From NCBI GenBank assembly GCA_031278895.1, contig JAITJN010000066.1:1-39965 (forward strand): DNA of 39,965 nt, given 5' to 3'. The first letter of the stretch is position 1. Every line of letters starts with the position of its first letter. This DNA comes from Candidatus Endomicrobiellum guadaloupense (GTDB lineage Bacteria; Elusimicrobiota; Endomicrobiia; Endomicrobiales; Endomicrobiaceae). A program made the position numbers and the translations under genes. A model generated the notes under the pieces. The model worked only from the letters and a program-made list of their open reading frames with translations. It was not told where the DNA came from and ran no database searches. Of this stretch, positions 7,981 through 17,000 are shown one piece after another.

Positions 7981-8241
7981 ATGTCTGAAGAAAAACAACA
8001 TATAGAAATGCCACCTCAAGTTGAAAAAGAAGAAGCTGGAGCAGAAATTGAAAAAGAAAATATTGAGAATATAAAAAAAGAAGAAACTATAGAAAAAACA
8101 TATGATATAGAAGGGCTTCTTATTGGTGGAGCAGTTGGACTTGGCATAGGAATATTGATTTCTTTTAATGCTATTTTTGCTATGGAAATAGGTATGTTTC
8201 TTGGGCTAATATTTGGAACTAGAAAGAAAAAGAAGAAATAA
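7981..8241 (+). CDS. Small glycine-zipper membrane protein, unknown function
   Basis: An 86-residue protein of unknown function. Residues 1-40 are highly charged and Glu/Lys-rich, probably soluble. Residues of about 45-78 are one or two membrane segments with glycine spacing (GLLIGGAVGLGIGIL, then MEIGMFLGLIFG), ending in a run of lysines. There is no signal peptide. GAGGAGGG lies just before the ATG, 18 bases after the cca stop; the TPR protein follows 26 bases later. The lysine tail and lack of signal suggest both ends are cytosolic. Partnership with the TPR protein is a guess from gene order. Confidence 0.75.
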   Translation: MSEEKQHIEMPPQVEKEEAGAEIEKENIENIKKEETIEKTYDIEGLLIGGAVGLGIGILISFNAIFAMEIGMFLGLIFGTRKKKKK

Positions 8242-8267
8242 ATATTAGCTTACCAAAGGAGGGATTT

Positions 8268-10859
8268 ATGTTGGATTTGGAAGAACCTGACAACAACAAT
8301 CAAGGACAGAAAGTAATAACGTCGCACAAGCAAGTGTTTAAACAAGATAATACTTACAACTTGCAACAATTACATGATGAAAATAAAGAGTTTATTTCTC
8401 ATACATATACTTCACATAGGAATGAACAGTTTAGAGAGCCAAATGCACATGAAAAAAATTCTTTATTAGTTGGCTTAAAAAATAAATTAGATAATATTGA
8501 CGCGATAATACAAAAAGCAAAACAAGATAAACTTGCTGAAGAAAGAAAACAAACTACTCCTAATCAACAATCAAACACTACTCAAGAGCAGAAGTCCACA
8601 CAAACAGATTCCCAACAATCAACTAAGTCAAAACCTAAAAATGAAGATACACAAACAATTTCTACAAATAATCATATTGTAAGCCAAACCAAAACAACCA
8701 CACAACAGATGCTAGAAGCAACAGCTAAAGATGGGATTATAAAGCCTGACACTAATACAGCAACTTCTATAAATACTCAATCTCAACAAGTACAAGAATC
8801 AAAAACTGAAGAGCCGAAACAACAATACACTGAACAGAAAGATAATGCTGCACCAAAAGACTATTCAAATATTACAACTTTTGGACAAGCTGCTGAGGCT
8901 ATAAAAGCAGAGCCAGAAAATTACAGACACTATGTAACAAGAGCCAAGCTTTATATAAAAAAACAAGATTACAAAAATGCTCAAATAGACTATAAAAAAG
9001 CTCAAGAATTAACACAATCAAAAGATGTCGCTATTCTTATAGGTCTTGCAAAAGTTTATATCTTATTGGAACAACCCACAGCCGCACTAACTATATATTC
9101 ACAAGCTTTAGAACTAAGTCCCTCAAATACAGAAATACTAAATAACCGCGCTCACTGTTATGAAGCTTTGGGTCAGGAAGAGAATTTCTTTAAAGATATT
9201 GAGAAAGCTATTGAAATTAATCCAACCGATGCAAGAATTTATATATCAAGAGCCGAGCATTACATGGCAAAAAACAACTTTCAAGAATCTCTTAAAGATG
9301 TAAATAAAATTATAGAACTAAGGCCAGAAAATGCAAGCGCAAGATATTTTAGAGGGATACTCAATTATAATCTTCAAAATTATCAAGATTGTTTTGACGA
9401 TATGAAAAAAACACTTGAGCTAAAAACTGATGAAAATGAAGTTTATAAGTATTTGGGTATATGTAGCTATAAGTCAAACAATTTATCTGATGCAACAAAT
9501 TATTTAAAGAAAGCTATTGAATTTGGCTTTGATAACGGAGATATTTATTATTATAGAGCTAATACAGAATTTCAATCCGGCGCTTTTGATGCTGCTTTGC
9601 AAGATGCCGACAAAGCTATAGAAAAAGATCAAAAGAAATATGAATATTATCTTATAAGAGCAAAAATTTATAATGAAAAGAATATTTTTGATAAAGCTGA
9701 AAAGGATTATAATAAAGCTTTAAAGTTAAATGCTTCTTTTGATAGTTTTATTGAAAGAGCTGATTTTTTTGCCAAACACGATAAAAATAAAGAAGCATTA
9801 AAAGATTATACTGCAGCTATAACATTAAATAATCAAAATGCGCAAGCTTATAGAAAGCGTGGATACGTATATCAAAAACTAAAAAAAGACTATGAGGCAG
9901 AATCAGATTTTGAACAAGCTTTTAAACTTGACCCTTCTTCAAGCGTCCCTATTGAAAATAAAAATATTCCTCAAGTAAAAGAACCATCTGTAAAGGTTAA
10001 AGAAACTCTTAAACAAGCTACACAACAGTCTCAACCTGCTGAGGTTGTAGAGCAAATGATTGAAGAATCTCCAGCTCCCAGCGTTATTGAACCCGCTAAT
10101 AACCAAGGAATTACTCAAGCATCTCAACAACAAGAACCACAACAACCTCAAGAACCTACAAATCAACCTGTTCCTTTAGACCCTGCTGCTAAACCTATAC
10201 CAGATTATAAAGCTCAGGCTAGCGCCACCACAGCACCTAAACCAACTAAAATTATAACACCAGATAATGAGCAAGAAAAAAAACCAAAAAAATCAGGATT
10301 TTTTTCAAAGCTTTTCAAAAAAGATAAAAAAGAAAACACAGAAATCCATAATGAAATTGTTAATGAAGTAGCCACCTCTGTTCCATCTTTACATCCAAGC
10401 GATATTGAAACAGCATATAATAGAGCTAACATAAATTATAAAAATAAAAAATATGATATGGCTTTAGAGGACTTATCAAAAATACTTTCAAAAGAACATG
10501 GCTATGCTAAGGGATACCTCCTTAGAGCAAATGTATATGCAGACTCTGGAGATAACAATAAGGCATTAGAAGACTTAAATAAAACAATAGAGCTTTCACC
10601 ATCATTCATAGCTTATTTTAAAAGAGCAGAAATATATTCCTTACAAAATAATGATGACGCTGCTCTTGCAGATTTGGGAAAAACAATTGAATTGAATCAA
10701 AAATTTGGCGGAGGATATGTGGGAATGGCAAAGATATATGTAAAAAGAGGAGATAAAGAAAAAGCTATTGAAAACTACAATCTTGCAAAAAAGTATGATA
10801 TAAAATATGCAAAAATTTCAGACGCGCAAATAAAATCTCTTTCAACAGCTCCTTTCTAA
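8268..10859 (+). CDS. Large TPR-repeat scaffold protein (about 14 TPR units)
   Basis: An 863-residue cytosolic protein without signal peptide. Residues 1-195 are low complexity, rich in Gln, Thr, Ser and Asn. About ten TPR units fill residues 200-560, each with the A-x3-Y and alternating A/G-Y-A-L pattern (for example RAKLYIKKQDYKNAQIDYKKA). A Pro/Gln-rich linker covers about 565-710 and contains a basic amphipathic patch, SGFFSKLFKKDKK, at about 675-690. Four further TPRs fill residues 710-855. TPR arrays bind proteins, so this is likely an assembly scaffold; the partner is unknown. AAAGGAGGG precedes the ATG. Its stop is three bases from the stop of the convergent gene at 10863. Confidence 0.85.
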   Translation: MLDLEEPDNNNQGQKVITSHKQVFKQDNTYNLQQLHDENKEFISHTYTSHRNEQFREPNAHEKNSLLVGLKNKLDNIDAIIQKAKQDKLAEERKQTTPNQQSNTTQEQKSTQTDSQQSTKSKPKNEDTQTISTNNHIVSQTKTTTQQMLEATAKDGIIKPDTNTATSINTQSQQVQESKTEEPKQQYTEQKDNAAPKDYSNITTFGQAAEAIKAEPENYRHYVTRAKLYIKKQDYKNAQIDYKKAQELTQSKDVAILIGLAKVYILLEQPTAALTIYSQALELSPSNTEILNNRAHCYEALGQEENFFKDIEKAIEINPTDARIYISRAEHYMAKNNFQESLKDVNKIIELRPENASARYFRGILNYNLQNYQDCFDDMKKTLELKTDENEVYKYLGICSYKSNNLSDATNYLKKAIEFGFDNGDIYYYRANTEFQSGAFDAALQDADKAIEKDQKKYEYYLIRAKIYNEKNIFDKAEKDYNKALKLNASFDSFIERADFFAKHDKNKEALKDYTAAITLNNQNAQAYRKRGYVYQKLKKDYEAESDFEQAFKLDPSSSVPIENKNIPQVKEPSVKVKETLKQATQQSQPAEVVEQMIEESPAPSVIEPANNQGITQASQQQEPQQPQEPTNQPVPLDPAAKPIPDYKAQASATTAPKPTKIITPDNEQEKKPKKSGFFSKLFKKDKKENTEIHNEIVNEVATSVPSLHPSDIETAYNRANINYKNKKYDMALEDLSKILSKEHGYAKGYLLRANVYADSGDNNKALEDLNKTIELSPSFIAYFKRAEIYSLQNNDDAALADLGKTIELNQKFGGGYVGMAKIYVKRGDKEKAIENYNLAKKYDIKYAKISDAQIKSLSTAPF

Positions 10860-10862
10860 TCT

Positions 10863-11843
10863 TTAAATATCCCAAGAAATAAATCCAAAAACGTTTGTGC
10901 TTGTAGCATGTTCGTTGATAGTGATACTAGTGGCAGATTCATTTAATATATTCGCTGTTATATTTCTTTGTCCTTGCAAACTGCTAAAGTGATAATACTC
11001 ACAACCTAAACCTATAGAAAGATAAGGTGATAGCGGAACTCTAACAGATGCTTCTAAATCTAATCCCTGACCAAAAGTAGCAGTACAAGTGTAATGTAGA
11101 GGAATAGATAATTTAGCAATTCCATCTATGCCAATTGAGTATTCAGTTGCAGAATCTTCGCCAAAAACAATTTCAAATCCAAAATTTAACCTAGTATCTT
11201 TGTTAAATTCATATCCACTTACTGCTTTATAAGACATCCCTCTAGTTGTTATATAAGTATAAACATCTGGCGCTCTAAGACCATGAAAAGTTATAGGTTT
11301 ACCAATAAGTATAGAATAAGTTGTAGCGCTTAAAAATGTTGAAATCCAACATGCATCTGCAATTGTACCTCTCTTGAAGTCATCTCTTCCTTTTTGATTG
11401 AAAGCGTTAATAATACTTGTTGGATCATTACTTGGTCGATCAGGTTGAGCTATATTATCGTAGGAAGCGCCATGTAGCCTTTCCTCTAAGTAAACAAGCC
11501 AAGAAAGACCTTCAACATGTTTTCTAACATACATGCGATAGCTTATACTTTCACACAAAAGCATTTGATTATTAAGTCCGCCAGCAGACATAATAATGAG
11601 AAAATTTTGCGCTGATGTATTGTCAATTTTTAATAGCATATTACTGTATTCAGAAATATCTGCTGCCCCACAAGCTCCACCACTTAAACCAAATCTAATC
11701 ATACTTTGTAAATAGTAAGCAATTATATTCTTTTCTGCTGAATCATCAGATTTAAGATAGAGTTTATAATTCAGTCCAAAAGCTTTAAATCTTAATGCAT
11801 GACCTGATTCGTGTAGCGCAACACATGCTCCGAAATTAAACAT
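10863..11843 (-). CDS. HExxH-containing membrane/outer-membrane protein, C-terminal part of a split gene
   Basis: Open frame of 326 codons with no Shine-Dalgarno ahead of its first ATG. It starts with a hydrophobic stretch leading into HESGHALR (residues 11-18), the HExxH zinc-protease signature, followed by SAGGLNNQ near residue 128. The C-terminal half has beta-rich, alternating strands (LNFGFEIVFG, LSIGLGCEYYHF) ending FGFISWDI, like an outer-membrane barrel. The frame is joined to the signal-peptide ORF immediately upstream if one base is removed from a run of ten T (11852-11861), giving one 414-residue protein. So this is probably the larger piece of a frameshifted or slippage-dependent gene, not an independent gene. 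The family is not recognised; proteolytic activity is inferred from the motif only. Confidence 0.6.
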   Translation of the reverse strand: MFNFGACVALHESGHALRFKAFGLNYKLYLKSDDSAEKNIIAYYLQSMIRFGLSGGACGAADISEYSNMLLKIDNTSAQNFLIIMSAGGLNNQMLLCESISYRMYVRKHVEGLSWLVYLEERLHGASYDNIAQPDRPSNDPTSIINAFNQKGRDDFKRGTIADACWISTFLSATTYSILIGKPITFHGLRAPDVYTYITTRGMSYKAVSGYEFNKDTRLNFGFEIVFGEDSATEYSIGIDGIAKLSIPLHYTCTATFGQGLDLEASVRVPLSPYLSIGLGCEYYHFSSLQGQRNITANILNESATSITINEHATSTNVFGFISWDI

Positions 11844-12108
11844 AGCAATTGAAAAAAAAAATTGGATAACGGATAAACCATTTTTTACTTTTTAAATAAT
11901 CTATATCTAATACTTTATTTGAAGCTTGTAAAATTCCTAAATTTATATTAACTAGTTGCTTATTTGTGTAATAACCATCAAAATAAGCACTGCTTAATGT
12001 AGGGCCGTATCTTTTTAAACAACTATAAAGTTCTTCATATTCTTGTGATGCAAAAGAAATTTGTGTAAATAATACTGTTGATAATAAAATACTTAATAAC
12101 TTTTTCAT
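11836..12108 (-). CDS. Signal-peptide N-terminal part of the split HExxH protein
   Basis: A 90-codon frame starting MKKLLSILLSTVLFTQISFA, a clear signal peptide with cleavage near residue 20, then a helical segment (YEELYSCLKRYGPTLSSAYF) and WFIRYPIFFF just before the T run. After the ten-T run the frame gives NCYV and stops, overlapping the HExxH frame by eight bases. With nine T the read continues SIAMFNFGACVALHESGH, which makes a continuous hydrophobic segment into the zinc motif. The ATG at 12108 was chosen over one at 12198 because it gives a normal signal peptide. As written, the product would be a useless stub unless transcription or translation slips. Confidence 0.6.
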   Translation of the reverse strand: MKKLLSILLSTVLFTQISFASQEYEELYSCLKRYGPTLSSAYFDGYYTNKQLVNINLGILQASNKVLDIDYLKSKKWFIRYPIFFFNCYV

Positions 12109-12202
12109 AGATAACCATATCTCATTGTAATACGCTTTAACAATATAATATTTCACATGTTTTCCATGTAAAATTTGTAAACAACTTGTAAAAAACAAAA
12201 AT

Positions 12203-12925
12203 TTACCTCATTTTATAGACTTTGTGCATTTGAATCATCAAATAAACATTTGGAATAATTTTTTTTGCTTGGGTATATAAGTTGTAAAGACTTTGTATTT
12301 CAGCAACATTTTTATCTATGGAAGGTTGTAGTATTAAAGGTATTTTTATTGAAATACTTTTAATAATATCTGCTGATTTTATTATTTCTTGAAGTTTAGT
12401 ATTTTTAGTTATAACGCATTTAACAAACACTTTATTTTTTGCGATATTTAAAAATTCCTTGTGCTCTTTCCAAAAACTTTTTGCGCATTCTGAAGCAAAT
12501 TTAAAGTCCATAGAGACTATATCGCAAAATTTTATAACTTTCTTTAAATTTTTTGTTAAAGTTCCGTTTGTTTCTAAATATATATCAAAACCTTTATTTT
12601 TCAAACTATGAAAAAGTTTCTCTAGAAAACCTACATAAATAAGAGGCTCTCCACCTGTAATAGAAACTGTAGGTTTTTTTATATTTAAAGTTTCAAAAAT
12701 TTGTTTATTCTTTAAATATAAAAAATAAATTTTATTTATAATTTCCTCTACAGTTAAATATTTAGCTCTTTTAGAAACAACTTTAGAATACACAGTATCA
12801 CAATAATTACAATTTAAATTACATCCAGCAAATCTCACAAATATTTGAGGCTGCCCCGTATATAATCCTTCGCCTTGATATGAAAAAAATATTTCATATA
12901 CAGGTGATGTTTTTTCTTTTGGCAC
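12203..12925 (-). CDS. queE: 7-carboxy-7-deazaguanine synthase (QueE), radical SAM
   Basis: Radical SAM enzyme of 240 residues that converts 6-carboxy-tetrahydropterin to 7-carboxy-7-deazaguanine in queuosine/7-deazaguanine synthesis. The cluster-binding motif is CNLNCNYC with Cys35, Cys39 and Cys42, preceded by the typical EIFFSYQGEG start and FVRFAGC. SITGGEPL (about 88-95) binds SAM. The start is GTG, with GGGGAAAT just upstream. It follows queC with a 24-base gap, so both are one unit. QueD, GCH and QueF are not in the window. Confidence 0.93.
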   Translation of the reverse strand: MPKEKTSPVYEIFFSYQGEGLYTGQPQIFVRFAGCNLNCNYCDTVYSKVVSKRAKYLTVEEIINKIYFLYLKNKQIFETLNIKKPTVSITGGEPLIYVGFLEKLFHSLKNKGFDIYLETNGTLTKNLKKVIKFCDIVSMDFKFASECAKSFWKEHKEFLNIAKNKVFVKCVITKNTKLQEIIKSADIIKSISIKIPLILQPSIDKNVAEIQSLYNLYTQAKKIIPNVYLMIQMHKVYKMR

Positions 12926-12949
12926 TATTATTTCCCCTACTAGTGTAAG

Positions 12950-13600
12950 TTACGCTAATGCTGGATCTGTCAATTTTGCTTCTTTAAAACCTTTTGCTCT
13001 TAACCTGCAGGAATCGCACTCCATACAAGGTTTATCATAGCCATTATAACATGTCCATGTATGCTCATAAGGAACTTTTAATTTTGTTCCAAGTTTTATT
13101 ATTTGAGCTTTATTCATTTTTAAAAATGGAGTTTGAAGCAATATTTTTGTTTTTAAAGCCTTTAACACATTGTTGTATGCTTTTATAAAGTCCGGCGTGC
13201 AGTCAGGATAATTTGAAAAATCTACAGCATTAACACCAATAAAAATTGCTTCTGCATTTATTGCCTGTGCATAAGACAATGCATAGGATAAAAACAAAGT
13301 GTTTCTTCCTGGGACATAAGTTGATGGAATTGATTTAGACAAAATTCTATGAACAGGAACTTTTTTATCTTTATTAGTTAAAACATCCTTAGACCAAGGA
13401 AGACTTATTCTTACAATTGAATGTTTAGCATTAACAGATTTTACAATTTTTATTGCAGAGCGAAGTTCTTTTTTATGTTTTTGGCCATAGTCAAACAATA
13501 AACATGTACAATTATATCTTTTATACATTGCATAATATAAAACTGTTGTGGAATCTAAACCACCAGAAAATAAAATCATTGCTTTTCTTGCTTTGGTCAT
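12950..13600 (-). CDS. queC: 7-cyano-7-deazaguanine synthase (QueC)
   Basis: ATP-dependent PP-loop enzyme of 216 residues that turns 7-carboxy-7-deazaguanine into preQ0, the step after QueE. The PP-loop is FSGGLDSTT (about 11-19). The zinc site near the C-terminus has four Cys: Cys184, Cys192, Cys195 and Cys198. Length matches the family (about 220). The ribosome site at the first ATG is weak (GAGA), so the Met at residue 8 is a possible alternative start. First gene of the queC-queE unit. Confidence 0.94.
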   Translation of the reverse strand: MTKARKAMILFSGGLDSTTVLYYAMYKRYNCTCLLFDYGQKHKKELRSAIKIVKSVNAKHSIVRISLPWSKDVLTNKDKKVPVHRILSKSIPSTYVPGRNTLFLSYALSYAQAINAEAIFIGVNAVDFSNYPDCTPDFIKAYNNVLKALKTKILLQTPFLKMNKAQIIKLGTKLKVPYEHTWTCYNGYDKPCMECDSCRLRAKGFKEAKLTDPALA

Positions 13601-13662
13601 ATTATCTCATTCTAAAACCAACAAACTTAATTTCTTAATTATTTAATTCTTACGCCGCTTTC

Positions 13663-13888
13663 TTAACTGAGTATAAAGTCTATTCCTATACCTTCCCTAG
13701 ATTCTATTTTTAATTTGCCCTTCATTGAATACTACTTTCTCTCTTTATATGAGTACATTAGTACTTTCCCTCTCCATATCTTTCCAAGCTTTCTATTGTC
13801 CTCCCAATATTTTTCCTCAAACATCCGCAGAAGCGATGCCAACTCCAAAAGAACAACACAATGCAACCGCCAAAACTAAATTTTTCAT
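13663..13888 (-). pseudogene. Decayed small exported protein (signal peptide followed by stop and frameshift)
   Basis: On the minus strand from ATG 13888: MKNLVLAVALCCSFGVGIASADV then TGA at 13817. This is an ideal signal peptide with AxA-like cleavage but no mature protein. A neighbouring frame from 13824 continues with protein-like sequence (MFEEKYWEDNRKLGKIWRGK), meets TAG at 13732, and reads on in frame to TAA at 13663 (ending GIGIDFILS). A TATAAT box at 13931-13926 and TGGAGT ahead of the ATG look like the original expression signals. I read this as a gene inactivated by a frameshift and a stop. The rest of 13601-14092 shows nothing else convincing. Confidence 0.4.
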
Positions 13889-14092
13889 TTCATACTCCAT
13901 GTATTCTTAACGCTTACCATAAACAATTATAGCATAGTTAATATCGTTATGCTAAAAAAAATTGCAAATTCAAGATGCTAATGCAACAGTAGAATTAAGA
14001 ATTTCCTGAGGTGTAAAATAATCAAGGAAAGAGCTAGTTAAAGGTATTTATTTTTAACAGAAAAACAAGTCCATTTTGAATTAACATTCATT

Positions 14093-17000
14093 CTAAAATT
14101 CAAAATTCGCACATAACTTGAGTCCTATGTCAGCTTTGGCGCCTGTTTGTGAAGTTAACCCTCCATTTACAGACAACCTATCTGTAACCTGCACAAAGCC
14201 TCCTATACCATACTCAAAGTATCCTGGATTTGAAGAAATATCAGAAAGATTAACATTCCCTGCTTTTGTATCAACATGATTGTCTATATTGTGCATGTAC
14301 ATTGTTTTAATATATGCATTCCATGTGTTTCTATTGTAAATAAAATTTATTCCAGGTGCCACATTCAACCCTTTTAAATAACCTGAATTCATGTTGATCT
14401 GACCATATCCTGAATTCCATTTAGTATCTCCATAAAGGTTAAAAGAGGTTAAAAAGTTAGGCTGTAAAGTTATACCTATAGTCTGAGTAAAGTCTATATC
14501 TAGATTATAGGCACATTTTGCAGCAATTCCAAAAAACCAGTTACTTAAAGAGTCTTTTTTGCTTTCCATAGACATATTGTTATCATAACTACCACCATAT
14601 AAAAGACCTGAGGCAACAACTTTATTTTTAGTAAATGTTCCTATGGCGCCAAGCTGAAATGCTGTTTGGTTCATGTTAACGCCTGAATATTTTTGATTTC
14701 CGCCACTGCACCCTAGATAAACAGTTGGCATAAACTTCCAATCGTCGCCTAAATCTAAGATAAGTAACTCAAGTCCTGATATCAAACCATATATTTCGCT
14801 CTTTACGTCAATATCATTAGTTAGTGACATCTCTTCATAGCCACCATATGTTTTAACCCATAAATTTTTTCCACCATCATCTTCCAAGAGTTTATTTTTA
14901 TCTAAAAATATATGGTCAAACAAAGTGTTATTCGCCATAAGTTGGTTATTAAGCATTGCAATCTTAGCAACTGGATCTCTATACACAGGGTCGTTAATCT
15001 GCTCAAAATCTAAGACTAACATATAACTCCCATCACCTAAAGATGAAAAATTATAAACGCCTATTGCAGTGTTTACTTTATCTTTACCAACAACAAAGGA
15101 AACATCGGGGTCTATTCCACCATCTGCACTAAAAACTTGTACTATAAACTTGCTATCTTCAGGAGAACCATCTATAAGATTAAAATCAAAAACTTCAATA
15201 ATACTTTTAGTCGCTCTCAATGGCATAGCTTTAATTCTACCACCAAAATTATAGTTGTCGGCTTCTTTTGTTTTAGCATTTATATCTATATAAAAAATCG
15301 CTTCTGAACCAACGTTAAAATCCCCACTGAATCTATTGCTTATAATATGCCCAGATTTGGTATCAATTGAAGAATAATTATCTATTGTTAGGCTAGTCCC
15401 AAATATACTACCGCCTCTTTGTTTTATTGTAGAGTACTCATCTATGGTTATAACTCCTCCTGAAATACCTCCTCGAGAATTAAGAGTAAGCTCCGAACTA
15501 TTGGTTACCAATAAGGTTCCTCCAGCTTGTATATATATACTTGAGGTTGAATTTTTGATACCGTCTAATCTCAAATTGCCCTTATAAAGAGTTACTGTTC
15601 CTAACCAAGTATCAACTCCATCGATATTTAAATTGGCACCATCAGCGTTTATATTAAGTTCACCATCTTCATCTATTATAACTATAGATTCTGGAGATAT
15701 CATATCATCATCGTTATTTAACGATAAAAATGAACCTACCCCAGAGATTTCTAATGTACCATTATTAATATTTATTATTGAAGAAGTACTCTTTGCACCA
15801 TGATTGGCTGCATGCCAATTTAAAAAACCTCCATTAATTACACTTTTACCTCCAAAAAACTTCCCGTAAACATTTGTATTACCATCTGTTTGTGTAAAAT
15901 TACCTATATAGTTTGAATTATCACTATTTGCGGCTAATGTTAAATCTCCACTATTATTTTTTGTTATCTGAGCAGAAATGTTACCGCGTATTCCTCCTGT
16001 TATGTTCACATTCCCTGCTTGTCCATCAATATTTATAGTCCCATCATTGTAAATATCGTTTGCGTGTCCTTGTGCATAATTATTTTCAAATAGTATATCT
16101 GAAGATAGTCCAGAAACTAGATCTATTTGACCATTTGTATCGTTATAAATAGCACCCCCAATTAATCCAGCAGAGTTATTTACAAAAAAAATAGGACCTA
16201 AGATATTTGCTCCTATAGAAATTGAACCATTATTATTACATATTGCACCACCACTTGAAACTGCAAAATTATTACTAAATTCAGATGCAGACACAGATAA
16301 GACTCCACCTTCATGATCAATAGCACCTCCATTCAATCCAGCAGCATTTCCTCTAAACTCAACATTATTAATAGTAAGGAATCCATCATTCTGATATATA
16401 GCTCCACCGCTACATGCAGCACTACTGCGTTCAATAATAATATTATAAATGCTTACAGTAGATATGTTTAAAAGCTTTAAAACAGCTCCATTGCCTACCT
16501 CATCTTCATCCACATAGCCGCCAATACTTGCAGCATATGCATCTTGAACAGTCAAATCTTCCAAGGAAAATATAGCAGTTTCATCTCCATAAATTTTAAA
16601 TATGGACCCCGATTGTGAGGTAACAGTACTTATCCCCGAGAGAACAGATGTGTTTCTATCATGCCCAAATACTGAGAATGTACCACTTGCCATCTGATGT
16701 AAAGAACTACCATTGTTATATATTGAGTCTGAACATATCTGAAATGATCTTGCATCCGAAACAGAGGAAATGTTCATATTTATCATATCTAATGTAACAT
16801 TTGTAGATGGACAATAGGTTGAGAAATAAATTCCAAAATTGTCTTCAGTAGTAGTTATTATATATGCAAAGTTTGTATTAGCGACAGACTGTTCTATTCT
16901 TGCACTAACAAATTTAAGTGGATTGTCTACGTCTTGACATGTCAAAACAGTTACAGTTGTACCAATAATGGGCTGATAAGACGGATCATCCCCCATTAAG

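Noticed and set aside
13926-13960. Inverted repeat AGCATA/TATGCT followed by a run of A as a terminator
   Set aside because: The A-run is on the wrong strand for termination of a plus transcript, and no T-run follows on the minus strand; it surrounds a -10-like TATAAT instead.
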